Source of the DNA: Thermoplasmatota archaeon
Lineage (GTDB): Archaea > Thermoplasmatota > Thermoplasmata > Thermoplasmatales > Thermoplasmataceae
Direction: 5' to 3'
DNA length: 51,004 nt
NCBI GenBank assembly: GCA_023489435.1
Contig: JAMDCA010000046.1
Span: forward strand, 1-51,004
The translations under genes and the position numbers were made by a program. Shown here piece after piece: positions 1-8,282 of the stretch (position 1 is the first letter of the stretch; each line of letters begins with the position of its first letter). The notes under the pieces are model-generated. The model did not search any database. It worked only from the letters and a program-made list of their open reading frames with translations, and was not told the origin of the DNA.

Positions 1-114
1 GCTGCCCAGTACGGTTCCGGCTTGATGAAAAAGCTAAAAATGCTGCCAGTCTGGAACACTTTCCCTCAATAGTGCAACTATCAATCCATGATTGCTACGG
101 GAATTATTTATAGA
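1..114 (+). other. Possible 3' end of a gene cut by the window edge
   Basis: Two frames are open from the left edge. One, starting at base 3, runs to a TAG at 111-113 and has the more coding-like composition (it reads RFRLDEKAKNAASLEHF near its start). The other, starting at base 1, ends at a TAG near 70. Neither is recognised, and neither has a start inside the window. The stretch 100-154 also carries the A+T-rich TTATTTATAG, a possible TATA box for mtnP, though it lies about 45 bases before that start. Confidence 0.25.
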
Positions 115-154
115 ATTATCAAATAGCCAAAAAACCTGAAATTGCAGTGATAAC

Positions 155-928
155 ATGGCTTACATCGGTATAATAGGCGGTAGCGGGCTCTACAATCTTC
201 TGGAAAATCCAGAATCGCTGGACATTGAAACACCATTTGGCAAACCATCTGGAGTTATTGAAGTTGGAAAGATCAACAATGTTGAAGTGGCATTTCTGCC
301 GAGGCATGGGAAGAAACACACAATACCTCCGCACAAAGTGAACTACAGGGCCAATATATGGGCTCTTGACAGCATTGGTGTAAAGAGGGTCCTGGCAGTC
401 AATGCTGTTGGCTCCCTGAAAGAAGGTCTTGCGCCCGGAACCATTGTAATACCGGATCAGTTCGTCGACAACACAAGAAGAAGGGAACTTACCTTTTACG
501 ATGGGCCGGAAGTTTATCACATTTCTGCAGCAGACCCGTTCTGCCCTCACATGAATAAGGAACTCCATGAAGTGGCATCTAAGATTACTGAAGACGTCCA
601 TCTTGGAGGCACATATGTTACGGTGGAGGGTCCGAGATTTTCCACAAGGGCCGAGTCAATGATGTTCAGGCAGTATGCAGACATCATCGGCATGACACTG
701 GTTCCAGAGGTCAACCTTGCGGACGAAAAATCCATGTGCTACTCAGTCATCGCAACCGTAACAGATTACGATGTCTGGGCAGACAAGCCCGTGGAAGCTG
801 CAGAAGTTTTCAAGACCATGAAGGAAAATGAGGAAAAGGTAACTGAGCTCATCAGGAATGTTCTTCCCAAAATCAGCAGGGAGAGAGCATGCCACTGCAA
901 AGACAGGCTCAATGACGCAAAAGCATGA
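155..928 (+). CDS. mtnP: S-methyl-5'-thioadenosine phosphorylase
   Basis: Cytosolic enzyme that splits methylthioadenosine (a by-product of polyamine synthesis) with phosphate into adenine and methylthioribose-1-phosphate. The 257 residues match the usual length of the family. Visible motifs are the N-terminal phosphate-binding GGSGLY (8-13), [18 protein letters not shown] (about 49-66), [12 protein letters not shown] (about 155-166) and TDYDVW, where Asp replaces the Asn of guanine/hypoxanthine-specific PNPs, as expected for 6-aminopurines. The C-terminus has a CHC (CXC) motif, known from thermostable archaeal MTAPs, where it helps disulfide stability. The next gene follows after 9 bases, so the two are probably co-transcribed. 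Recognition of the family is firm; the exact purine preference is inferred. Confidence 0.93.
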   Translation: MAYIGIIGGSGLYNLLENPESLDIETPFGKPSGVIEVGKINNVEVAFLPRHGKKHTIPPHKVNYRANIWALDSIGVKRVLAVNAVGSLKEGLAPGTIVIPDQFVDNTRRRELTFYDGPEVYHISAADPFCPHMNKELHEVASKITEDVHLGGTYVTVEGPRFSTRAESMMFRQYADIIGMTLVPEVNLADEKSMCYSVIATVTDYDVWADKPVEAAEVFKTMKENEEKVTELIRNVLPKISRERACHCKDRLNDAKA

Positions 929-937
929 GGAAATAGA

Positions 938-2167
938 ATGAAAGTCAAATTTTTAGGCGGAGCCGAGGAAGTCGGCAGACTTGCAATAAAGATACACGAA
1001 AGCAACACGAACATAATGGTGGATTACGGTGTAATTCCGGAAAAACCTCCAGAATACCCACTCCCGTATGAGAAAGTTGAGGGGATATTTGTCACACACG
1101 CACATCTTGACCACATTGGAGGCCTTCCAATGTGTTACCAGTCCCACAGGCCGGACCTGTATGCAACCACCCTTACAGCAAGCAGCATGAGGCCTATGCT
1201 GGAGGATTCAATCAAGATCATGGATATTGAGGGATACCCAAAGAGATTCGCAAGGGATGACATCAACACGCTCTACGAAATGGTCCTCACTTCAAGGTAC
1301 GGCGATTCCTCGCAGGTTGGGGAAATGATCGCTACACCATACTCAGCGGGGCATATCCCGGGCTCATCCATGTGGAAATTCGAGAATAACATGGATCTTC
1401 TGGTAACCGGTGATCTATACACTGGAGACACTTACCTGCTCAATGGAGCCAAACCGGTCAAGGCAGAGAATCTCATAATTGAATCCACATATGCGGGCAA
1501 GTTGCACGAGGATAGGCAGCAGGTTGTCAACAGATTCAGGGAAAGGGTAAGAGAAGTGGTTGACAACGGAGGGAAGGTTATCCTTCCTGCATTTGCCATG
1601 GGAAGATCCCAGGAACTCCTGATGATTCTTGCAACCATGGACCTGAAGGTGGCATCTGATGGAATGGGAAACACCATCACAAATATCTACCTGGACACTC
1701 CAGGAGGTTTTCTGAGGTCAAGGTCTGAACTCAAGAGGGCTGTTGGCAAAGCAAGGCAGATCAGGAACAACAGAATGAGGGGTGCGGCACTTGAAGAGAA
1801 CGACGTCATTGTGACCACTTCAGGAATGATGGATGGTGGACCCGTTCTCAGATACGTGCAGGAACTTGCCGACGATCCCAAGAGTGCCATCTTTCTTACT
1901 GGATACCAGGTTGAGGGTACAAACGGAAGAAGCCTCATTGAGACGGGTATCCTGAACATAGCCGGTGCACCGGTAAAGCCAAGCATGCAGCTGGAATTCT
2001 TCGATATGTCCGCCCACGCCGGCCACGATGACCTTGTTTCATTCATAAAGCAGGTGGATCCCCAGAGGGTAATACTCTGCCATGGAGAACAGAGGGAAAA
2101 ACTGATTGAGGCCCTCCCGGACTATGAAGTAATCCTTCCAATGAACGGACAGGAATTCGAGTTTTAA
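938..2167 (+). CDS. aCPSF2-like beta-CASP ribonuclease (metallo-beta-lactamase fold)
   Basis: RNA nuclease of the archaeal CPSF73/RNase J group, acting on RNA 3' ends or 5'-3' decay in the cytoplasm. The metallo-beta-lactamase zinc motif HAHLDH is at residues 54-59, with a later GHIPGSS histidine and GDLYTGD. The beta-CASP segment follows (PAFAMGRSQELL, then TTSGMMDGGPVLRY and SAHAGHDDL and a terminal ILCHGEQ). At 409 residues there is no room for the two N-terminal KH domains of aCPSF1/FttA, so this is the shorter aCPSF2 type. A TGAGG stretch just upstream overlaps the mtnP stop and can serve as ribosome-binding site. The gene is followed at once by a hairpin and a T-run. Confidence 0.88.
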   Translation: MKVKFLGGAEEVGRLAIKIHESNTNIMVDYGVIPEKPPEYPLPYEKVEGIFVTHAHLDHIGGLPMCYQSHRPDLYATTLTASSMRPMLEDSIKIMDIEGYPKRFARDDINTLYEMVLTSRYGDSSQVGEMIATPYSAGHIPGSSMWKFENNMDLLVTGDLYTGDTYLLNGAKPVKAENLIIESTYAGKLHEDRQQVVNRFRERVREVVDNGGKVILPAFAMGRSQELLMILATMDLKVASDGMGNTITNIYLDTPGGFLRSRSELKRAVGKARQIRNNRMRGAALEENDVIVTTSGMMDGGPVLRYVQELADDPKSAIFLTGYQVEGTNGRSLIETGILNIAGAPVKPSMQLEFFDMSAHAGHDDLVSFIKQVDPQRVILCHGEQREKLIEALPDYEVILPMNGQEFEF

Positions 2168-2207
2168 AGGGCGTTCCCAAAGCCCCTTCAACGGGGCCCT
2201 TTTTTTA
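2166..2207 (+). terminator. Hairpin plus T-run after the aCPSF2 gene
   Basis: GCCCC (2182-2186) and GGGGC (2193-2197) form a 5-bp G+C stem with a 6-base loop. An outer AAAGGG/CCCTTT pairing is possible, and seven or more T residues follow. The placement directly after the stop codon of a two-gene unit supports a transcription stop; archaeal terminators need mainly the T-run. Confidence 0.6.
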
Positions 2208-2297
2208 CGGGGAATCGCACAATTTTTCTCATTTCGGGTATTGCAACGGAGCCGTGGCGCAAGAAATATACCTATATATAATCATGATACCAGAACC

Positions 2298-3053
2298 ATG
2301 GAAGAGCTACTGTCTGTGAAAAATGTCCATATGGAATATTCCACAGGCAAGAGCAAGCTTATTTCAATTCAGGACGTTTCATTCAACATTCACAAGAATG
2401 AATTTGTTTCGCTCATTGGTCCTTCAGGCTGCGGCAAGTCGACTATACTTAAAATGGTGCTCGGCCTGATCAACCCCACGTCCGGAACCGTGCTTATGGG
2501 TGGAGCACCCATTGGTGAGGACAACAGCAGGGTATCCGTGGTCTTCCAGAATCCGGCTCTCTTCCCGTGGCTTGATGTGCAGAAGAATGTGGAGATCGTC
2601 CTGGAGCCCATTATGCGTGACAGGGAAATGAGGAAAGAGACTGCCCTCAAATACATCAAGATGGTGGGAATTGACGGTTTTGAGGGTGCTTATCCAAGGG
2701 AACTTTCCGGCGGGATGAAGCAGAGGGTATCCATCGCAAGGGCAATATCCACTTCTCCTGAATTGCTGTTGCTTGACGAGCCTTTTGCAGGCCTTGATGT
2801 CTTTTCAGCCCAGGCACTCAGGGAGGAATTGCTGGACCTGTGGCTTCCACCGGACAAACCACCCCATGCAGTGCTTCTTGTCACGCACAACGTTGATGAA
2901 GCAGTTCAACTGAGCGACAAGATCGTTATACTGAGCAGGAGGCCAAGCACGGTCATCGACGAGCATCCTATAACGCTGGAGCGGCCAAGGAATACAAGAA
3001 GCGATGAATTCTACCAGACAGTGGATGAAGTGGTCAGGACCATGTCCCCGTGA
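2298..3053 (+). CDS. ABC transporter ATPase, nitrate/sulfonate/taurine (TauB/SsuB) type
   Basis: ATP-hydrolysing subunit of an importer at the inner face of the membrane. Walker A GPSGCGKST is at 41-49, the Q-loop is FQNPALFPW, the signature is LSGGMKQR, Walker B is LLLLDEPFAGLD and the switch histidine is in VTHNVDEA. The PALFPWLD after the Q-loop and the overall size (251 residues) are typical of the TauB/SsuB/NrtD group. The ATG at 2298 (MEELLSVKN) is preferred over an upstream frame start at 2241, because homology-like sequence begins there and a TATATATAA lies about 25 bases before it. No permease or binding protein is adjacent, so the partner genes must lie elsewhere. The stop codon abuts the stop of the convergent marC with no spacer. 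Confidence 0.85.
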   Translation: MEELLSVKNVHMEYSTGKSKLISIQDVSFNIHKNEFVSLIGPSGCGKSTILKMVLGLINPTSGTVLMGGAPIGEDNSRVSVVFQNPALFPWLDVQKNVEIVLEPIMRDREMRKETALKYIKMVGIDGFEGAYPRELSGGMKQRVSIARAISTSPELLLLDEPFAGLDVFSAQALREELLDLWLPPDKPPHAVLLVTHNVDEAVQLSDKIVILSRRPSTVIDEHPITLERPRNTRSDEFYQTVDEVVRTMSP

Positions 3054-3680
3054 TTACGGTATTGCAACACCAAGTGCAATAATTGCATTGATAAAGTACT
3101 GAATTGCAAATCCTGCAACAAGAAGCCCGAATATCCTGGTCAGAGCCTTCAGGGCCTTTTCCCCCATTATCCTCGTAATCTTGGCTGAATAGATGAAGAA
3201 GACATAGATGATCAGCATAACCATAATAATGGAAGCAAGGGTGAAGATATCGGTGATGTAATTGGTCAGGAAGCTTCCTTTGATCAAAATTATGACTAGG
3301 GATATTGCACCTGGGCCCGCGATAAATGGGGTTGCGAAGGGAACTATTCCCAGATCCGGGTCTGTCTGGCCTCCGCCCATGGACTTTGGTCTGTCGCCCT
3401 CCCTCACCATTTCAATACCCATTATCAGGAGAATGATGCCTCCTGCTATCTCCAGCGCTTCAATGGATATTCCGAAGAAATAGAGAATGTACGAGCCAAG
3501 GATTGCGAAGAAAACCAGAATAAGGCCGCCATAAAGGGCTGCGTCCACAGTAATGGTTCTTCTCGTTTTTACGTCTGTGCTTGCAGTCATGGCAATGAAG
3601 AGCACCAGGCAACCAAATGGGTCTATGACTACAAAGAGCCTGATGAATATATTCAGAAACTCCAGCAGCTGGGTTGCCAT
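3054..3680 (-). CDS. MarC family (UPF0056) integral membrane protein
   Basis: A membrane protein with about six hydrophobic segments. Family landmarks are the N-terminal FVVIDPFGCLVLF, then GGIILLIMGIEMV, and PFATPFIAGPGAISLVI in the middle. The biochemical role of MarC proteins is unsettled; the old link to multiple antibiotic resistance was not upheld. The start was set at the ATG at 3680 (MATQLLEFL), where the first membrane helix begins; a frame extending to 3743 adds a polar stretch of no family character. It is convergent with the ABC ATPase gene, the two stop codons touching. Confidence 0.85.
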   Translation of the reverse strand: MATQLLEFLNIFIRLFVVIDPFGCLVLFIAMTASTDVKTRRTITVDAALYGGLILVFFAILGSYILYFFGISIEALEIAGGIILLIMGIEMVREGDRPKSMGGGQTDPDLGIVPFATPFIAGPGAISLVIILIKGSFLTNYITDIFTLASIIMVMLIIYVFFIYSAKITRIMGEKALKALTRIFGLLVAGFAIQYFINAIIALGVAIP

Positions 3681-3799
3681 GCTATCCCGTACCTGATAAA
3701 CTTGATGAATATGAGACCTCGCATTTCTGGACTGAAACACCATTGCGTCTTACAGTTTAGGCTCCCTGATGAATAGTTCTGATCATTGCAGCCAAGTCT

Positions 3800-3810
3800 T
3801 TTATAAAAAG
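3800..3810 (+). promoter_or_regulatory. TATA box for the 3826 start
   Basis: TTTTATAAAAA lies about 22-26 bases before the ATG at 3826, the spacing expected when transcription starts at or next to the start codon. Confidence 0.5.
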
Positions 3811-3825
3811 CAATAATCTGTGATC

Positions 3826-4521
3826 ATGCAGTTTAACCTGGCGATTATGCTCGCGGCGCTGGGTATCACTTTACTTGAAATGTCGGAGGCTTCCGCCATG
3901 GGAATGGCACTCTATGCAGATTCCAAGCGGATTGGAGCCTACGGTGCAGTGGTCCTCGGCGTAATCACAGTCTTTATTCCAACAGTTGTGGCAGGGAACT
4001 ATATGGCCCTTCTTCCCATAACCTATGTAAGGATTGCATCAGCCACTCTCCTCCTCTACTTTGGAATCAGGCTTATCAGGAGTGCCCGGAGATCTTTCAG
4101 GTTTCAGAGGCTTGGCCCGCCCACAGGTGGAGGAAAACATGAGGAACCGGAAAGGGGAATTATGGCCACTGGTTATTCTGTGGGGGTGGTGGAAGCTTTT
4201 GAGGCTGCAATTGTTCTTATTGCCCTTTTTCCCCAGAATTTCGATTCCACGGGCATCGGCGTAATAGTTGGATGCCTGACCGTAGTCGTGGCAGCCTATG
4301 TTCTAAGGTCACAGATAAGGAAGGTAAAACAGGCTACTGTGAAGACGGCGGTATCCTCCCTTCTGCTGAGTTTTGCTCTGTTCTGGTACATTGAGACTGT
4401 GTATGCCATCAATGACGTATTCCTCATTCCAATGTTTGCTGCATTCTATCTTCTGGTGTATAGCATAGCCACAAGAGGCATTCCCCGCAAAGAGAAAGAG
4501 CCACTCGCAGCCGATTCCTAG
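3826..4521 (+). CDS. Membrane protein with two repeated glutamate motifs (possibly COG4280)
   Basis: About six hydrophobic segments in two halves. Each half begins with a similar acidic helix: TLLEMSEASAMGMA near residue 15 and GVVEAFEAAIVLIA near residue 120, separated by a charged loop containing PPTGGGKHEEPERG. This internal duplication with paired Glu residues in the membrane recalls cation carriers such as the UPF0016/GDT1 or FTR1 types, and metal or proton transport is a reasonable guess. I recall similar proteins in Thermoplasmatales and Sulfolobales filed as COG4280 without known function. A GTG at 3820 is an alternative start; the ATG at 3826 fits the TATA box better. Confidence 0.75.
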   Translation: MQFNLAIMLAALGITLLEMSEASAMGMALYADSKRIGAYGAVVLGVITVFIPTVVAGNYMALLPITYVRIASATLLLYFGIRLIRSARRSFRFQRLGPPTGGGKHEEPERGIMATGYSVGVVEAFEAAIVLIALFPQNFDSTGIGVIVGCLTVVVAAYVLRSQIRKVKQATVKTAVSSLLLSFALFWYIETVYAINDVFLIPMFAAFYLLVYSIATRGIPRKEKEPLAADS

Positions 4522-4839
4522 AATAAGCCCGAATGAAGAATATGGGAAACCTGGACCCGGCTATTCGTGCCACAGGTAGACTCTTTTTACGAAGATTATC
4601 CTCCCTTAACGGAAAAATTTCCCAGATTCCTCATAATTTCGGCAATTTTATTATGAATTGGTCAAGGGAACAGAAAGGGGAGCAAGTGCAGTAATAACTG
4701 GCATTATTATGGTCAAGTGGTTTCCTAACCATTTATGTTTACCGTTCCAATAACCGGTTCTCAAAAAAAGCATATGACGGAAATAACAGGAAGAGTAGTT
4801 TCAGAGCGTTGAGCCTGTTGCAAGCATAGTATCAGGGAA

Positions 4840-5140
4840 ATCAGAGGGGTGGTATAACGTTCTTTCTCTTTATTATAGTCAGGGAGGCACGTCTTTTCCC
4901 GGGTCTATTGGAGTTGTATCCTCAAATTCCTTGCCAAGAACAAGGAAGTAATATTCCAGTATCTTGAGGGTGATAATATGGTGAAGAGACAGACTTTGTC
5001 TTATAATAACGCTCATTCATTGGGCCCGAAATACTCAAGACGTGATTCTGGATAGTTGACGGCCTTACAAGGAAAACATACTATTCTGCAGATTATCCAT
5101 GGGAGTTGATAGTTTCATTAGTGCGTAAAATTTTATACTG
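4840..5140 (+). pseudogene. Decayed gene, possibly a winged-helix regulator
   Basis: Bases 4522-5157 have no intact gene. From about 4880 to the TAG at 5053 one frame reads like coding DNA (KEVIFQYLEGDNMVKRQTL at 4942-4998, then YNNAHSLGPKYSR). The next reading frame takes over from about 5046 (FWIVDGLTRKTYYSADYPW, continuing IVSLVRK). Joined across a frameshift near 5040 this resembles the end of a winged-helix domain: helix, turn, recognition helix, then an LVDxGL-like wing. A third frame is open at 4793-4948. I read it as a broken regulator; the family is a guess. The rest of 4522-4790 shows nothing I can name. Confidence 0.4.
5128..5137 (+). promoter_or_regulatory. TATA box of the zinc-ribbon membrane protein gene
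   Basis: AAATTTTATA is centred about 25 bases before the ATG at 5158, so the transcript is probably leaderless. Confidence 0.5.
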
Positions 5141-5157
5141 TCAAGTTTTAAATTCTC

Positions 5158-5943
5158 ATGGCAAAATTTTGTTCAAAATGTGGATCCGAGAACGATGACT
5201 TCGCACAGAATTGCATTTCATGCGGGTCACCATTGACGATTTCTGCTGGCAGTATCACTGACACGCCAGAAAAGAAACGCCTATACCTGCAGGGAATGAT
5301 GAACTTAAGATACTATACGATAGTCGGGTTTCTGGCGCTCGTTGCGGGAATCGTGCTGGATTTCGTGTTTATGAGGACCTTGTCCTATGGGTACCTCGTG
5401 GGCCCAATAGGCGCTGCTTTCGGTGGTGTATCTCTCAATACCGCAAATGTTGGGGCATTGCTTGTCTATTCCGAGATAACGCTCATAGTTTCTGCAGTAT
5501 TGACACTTATTGGCGTTTTTATGCTTTACAGGGGCTTTGCTGTCCTAAAATCACTGGATCCGGAATTCTCTGTCGGGAGAACCGGCGCTATGCTTGAGTT
5601 CATTGGCATGATCCTCGTAGTTCTTGGCGTAATAGCCCTTCTTGCAATAGTACTGCCTTCTATAAACCTGGGAAGCGCTACCACTACTGCAAGTATTTCC
5701 CCATCAGAAATTGGGACCTTGCTAGGAATTGCGCTTCTAGTCCTGATAGCTGCTATTCTTCTCCTTATCGGAGTGATAATGGTCCTTATTGGGCTGTTCA
5801 GAGTCGGCAGCCACTTCAACAACTCACTGGTTAAGATTGGTGCAATTCTTACCATCTTCCTTGGAATAGTTGGAACAATATTGCTCTTCATAGGATTTAC
5901 AGATATAATCAAACAGCTGAAAAAGAGCATAGGAGAGTCATAA
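5158..5943 (+). CDS. Zinc-ribbon membrane protein (DUF973-like)
   Basis: The N-terminus is a short zinc ribbon with cysteines at 5, 8, 19 and 22 (CSKCG ... CISCG). It is followed by a linker and about five long hydrophobic helices (near residues 53-75, 100-125, 143-165, 183-213 and 220-247). A ribbon facing the cytoplasm tied to a membrane bundle is common in Thermoplasmatales and Sulfolobales, where many such proteins are called DUF973; the function is unknown and the family name is tentative. The gene is flanked by long gaps and seems to be transcribed alone. Confidence 0.75.
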   Translation: MAKFCSKCGSENDDFAQNCISCGSPLTISAGSITDTPEKKRLYLQGMMNLRYYTIVGFLALVAGIVLDFVFMRTLSYGYLVGPIGAAFGGVSLNTANVGALLVYSEITLIVSAVLTLIGVFMLYRGFAVLKSLDPEFSVGRTGAMLEFIGMILVVLGVIALLAIVLPSINLGSATTTASISPSEIGTLLGIALLVLIAAILLLIGVIMVLIGLFRVGSHFNNSLVKIGAILTIFLGIVGTILLFIGFTDIIKQLKKSIGES

Positions 5944-5987
5944 GAAGGTAACTCATTTGCAGGAAACCTGAAAGCTGTTTATAAATT

Positions 5988-6005
5988 GCCCATGCAAATA
6001 TGGGC
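5988..6005. repeat. Inverted repeat GCCCAT-N6-ATGGGC
   Basis: A perfect 6-bp inverted repeat with a 6-base loop lies 45 bases after the preceding stop codon, in an otherwise featureless gap (5944-6335). It may be a transcript end or an operator; a long T-run is absent. I see nothing else of substance in the gap. Confidence 0.3.
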
Positions 6006-6394
6006 GCATTTACTTTTAACTTTTATGAACGGCAAATTCCTTCCTATACAGTAGATCAAGATTCAACTCCTGACATTTTGTTTTTCAGTCGAAGTTTGAT
6101 TATGAACTGATTCTCCTCCTGTGGATTTAGAGTCTGATTTTCTTGGGGAGAACTTTTGACTGATCTGTCTAATGAATATTTCATAGCAATGAGTTATCAA
6201 AATTGTGCAAGAAATGAATGAAAAAAATTAACTGTGAGTGGGCAAAATTTTATCCTTCTCGATCAGAAGAAAATTGCATTAGTTACAAAACTGAGTTGAA
6301 CTAAATTTCAAGGATCAAAAATACCACCTGGGGGAATGAAAGTTTGCTCTTGTCGTGGTGATTGTGATGGCCATCTAAGAAACATACACTTAAA

Positions 6395-6402
6395 CTTTAT
6401 AA
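6395..6402 (+). promoter_or_regulatory. TATA box pointing to the TTG start at 6423
   Basis: CTTTATAA is centred about 25 bases before a TTG codon in frame with the downstream membrane protein. It lies inside the apparent coding frame if the ATG at 6336 is used, so it argues for the later start. Confidence 0.45.
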
Positions 6403-6422
6403 GAGAAAAAGAAGTTATTTAT

Positions 6423-7214
6423 TTGAGACACTTGGTAAGCGACTACAACCAAGCACCTAAATCGCCTGCAGTACGATTGAAAGTGCTGAAAGCCGGTGAG
6501 ATTGGCCTCTCCTCTTTGGGGTTATCGTTCCTTTTCTGGGCAATCTTAATGGGAGGGTCCATGGGTGATGGGGGCCCAATGGTGTTCATGAACTCAATAT
6601 TGGGGCAGATTCTCGGCATATCCAGTATTGGTCTGACCATTGCTGGAATCATTCTAATGTGCTCTATGGTGACCAAGATTTCTCTTTCAAGAAAGTATCT
6701 ACTCCTAACATCCTCATTCGCATTTGCAATCTTAAATCTTGCAGGATATTACTTTTTCATTCATTCAATATATCGCGGAATAGCCATCCCCTATACGTCA
6801 AATTCGTTTGTAATTTATCTCTCCATTGGCTCCTTGATTTATTTCACGTTTATACTCATTTTCAATTTTTTCATCTGGTCTTTTCTTAACAAATCCGGAA
6901 GGAGACTTCTTTTAGTTGCGTCCCTATTTGCAGTATTGTACCTTGTAGCAATAACAATTTCTACAGTGTATGCTCCAAATAATTTCTCAACATCATCAAT
7001 TCCAACAATGCCTGGGGACAACATGCTTTCAAGTGTTTCTTTTCTTAGCCCCTTTTTTGGCATTCCAGGGTTTCTGTTGAATGATGGCGTGCTGAATCAA
7101 CCTAGTTGGGCAATGGTCTTTCCAATGGTTTCAAACCTGATTTATGCTTTGCTCTTTTTTTCCAGCAGCAAGGCCTTGAAGTTAAGTGTCACAAAGATTG
7201 GTGTATTCGATTGA
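6423..7214 (+). CDS. Multi-spanning membrane protein of unknown function
   Basis: About seven hydrophobic segments, starting with a cytosolic N-terminus (RHLVSDYNQAPKSPAVRLK) and ending after a final helix near LIYALLFFSSSKAL. A loop rich in Ser, Thr and Pro follows the fifth helix (NNFSTSSIPTMPGDN). No family was recognised. An ATG at 6336 would add 29 residues with three cysteines and no hydrophobic character; the TATA box at 6395 falls inside that extension, so I prefer the TTG at 6423. Base use is more A+T-rich than in housekeeping genes of the window, and the gene sits next to decayed genes. Confidence 0.6.
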   Translation: MRHLVSDYNQAPKSPAVRLKVLKAGEIGLSSLGLSFLFWAILMGGSMGDGGPMVFMNSILGQILGISSIGLTIAGIILMCSMVTKISLSRKYLLLTSSFAFAILNLAGYYFFIHSIYRGIAIPYTSNSFVIYLSIGSLIYFTFILIFNFFIWSFLNKSGRRLLLVASLFAVLYLVAITISTVYAPNNFSTSSIPTMPGDNMLSSVSFLSPFFGIPGFLLNDGVLNQPSWAMVFPMVSNLIYALLFFSSSKALKLSVTKIGVFD

Positions 7215-7215
7215 G

Positions 7216-7646
7216 ATGGGCCATTTTTCTGTAGGCTGGTACAGATCAGATTTACAGAAGCGTGGTAATGTGCACAGAGAGGCTTTTAACCCATAAAGGT
7301 CACAAACAAAAGTTACGGAAACGTCATCAATGCACCAAAATACCGTTCAAAACTGGATTGGATCACTGTAGCCCCGGATGGATCTTTCGCATCATATTGG
7401 CTTATCCGGTACGACAAGAATTCAAAAATAGATCTTATAGAATCCGTAGGCGCATAATCTGGATTCATAAGGCTGGGTTTTTCCAAAGTAGTGTGCATCG
7501 CGGTTTTAATGGAGCTGAAGAAAATGGGTGGAAAAGGAGCAATTGTGAATTCACGAGGAGGCCAAGGGGATCCTGTACCAGCTTTACTTTACCACTCTAT
7601 GGGCTTCAATGAAATATCCCGCACTAGATCATTCGTTAAAGAATAA
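7216..7646 (+). pseudogene. Broken GNAT acetyltransferase gene
   Basis: No single frame is open, but joined frames give a clear GNAT fold. The ATG at 7216 opens a frame reading VGWYRSDLQKRGNVHREAFNP to 7293. After a shift near 7294, the frame at 7299 reads NAPKYRSKLDWITVAPDGSF, then SYWLIRYDKNSKIDLIESVGA. It hits TAA at 7455-7457, exactly where GNATs have the His of VGTHPDF. It then continues SGFIRLGFSKVVCIAVLMEL (the acetyl-CoA binding helix) and ALLYHSMGFNEISRTRSF to TAA at 7644. One frameshift and one nonsense change therefore separate it from an intact gene of about 143 codons. Confidence 0.7.
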
Positions 7647-7736
7647 TAAAAGAGAAGTACCTGAAGAAATTTTTCTGTAGACGGGACAGCAGTTTTATGG
7701 TCACTCCAACCACGGATTAAATTTACTTAAGGAAGT

Positions 7737-7746
7737 ATATTTATTG
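7737..7746 (+). promoter_or_regulatory. TATA box before the small ORF at 7767
   Basis: TATATTTATT is centred about 26 bases before the ATG at 7767. This is one of the few signals suggesting that the small frame is, or was, expressed. Confidence 0.4.
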
Positions 7747-7766
7747 GCATATCTGTTAAACTATTT

Positions 7767-7930
7767 ATGAAAATAGAAGGGAATGGTACTCCTGCAGGTA
7801 CGCCGATTTGGATCGGATACAAAAGCTATAGCGTTTCAACAACAGACGGTAGAAGTATTTATGTGGTTATCCAAAAAAAGTGTTAGCGAAAACTCCTGAA
7901 AGGATTAAGGTCACAATTGAGTGGGATTAG
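7767..7930 (+). CDS. Small protein with possible -1 frameshift at A_AAA_AAG
   Basis: The zero frame encodes 39 residues (begins MKIEGNGTPAGTPIWIGYKS, ends VVIQKKC) and stops at TAG 7884-7886. At 7874-7880 the bases A AAA AAG fall in the phase required for a -1 slippery heptamer, the same motif as in bacterial dnaX. After a -1 shift the frame continues VLAKTPERIKVTIEWD to TAG at 7928-7930, giving about 54 residues of well-composed beta-rich sequence. Either translation really shifts here or an A has been lost from an eight-A run in a decaying region; the second is at least as likely. No family was recognised. The rest of 7931-8280 shows no gene. Confidence 0.4.
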
Positions 7931-8282
7931 GAACTGTATTTATTTAAATCAGCTTGTTCGCCTTAAAAACGATTAGAATCTAATAGTGTAAAGTCCTTAT
8001 TCGAGCAGACTGTTGTATTATTGTCCCTCTAACAAATTAAGTAATGATTACATTAGGATCTTCGCCGATAATGCTTGAATTTACTTCCTCTGCATGGATG
8101 CGAAGCCTTTATTACTGAAATCGGGTGAACTCTTTATTTGATTTCATCTAAGATTAATAACCCATCTTCTTTCAAACTGTCCTTATCATGAGTTCTTCTG
8201 TGATACAGACTGAAAGAAGCATCAAATCCTCACACGCATCAAAAAGTTAACAATGAAAAAGCTCTCAGAAGTAAACAGGTAT

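Noticed and set aside
3755-3790. Possible C/D box small RNA (CTGATGA ... CTGA)
   Set aside because: Boxes are only 10 bases apart, no terminal stem is seen and no guide sequence fits.
7262-7612. Open plus-strand frame of 116 codons
   Set aside because: It is a shadow of the broken GNAT gene in another frame; its own translation is basic and low in family character.
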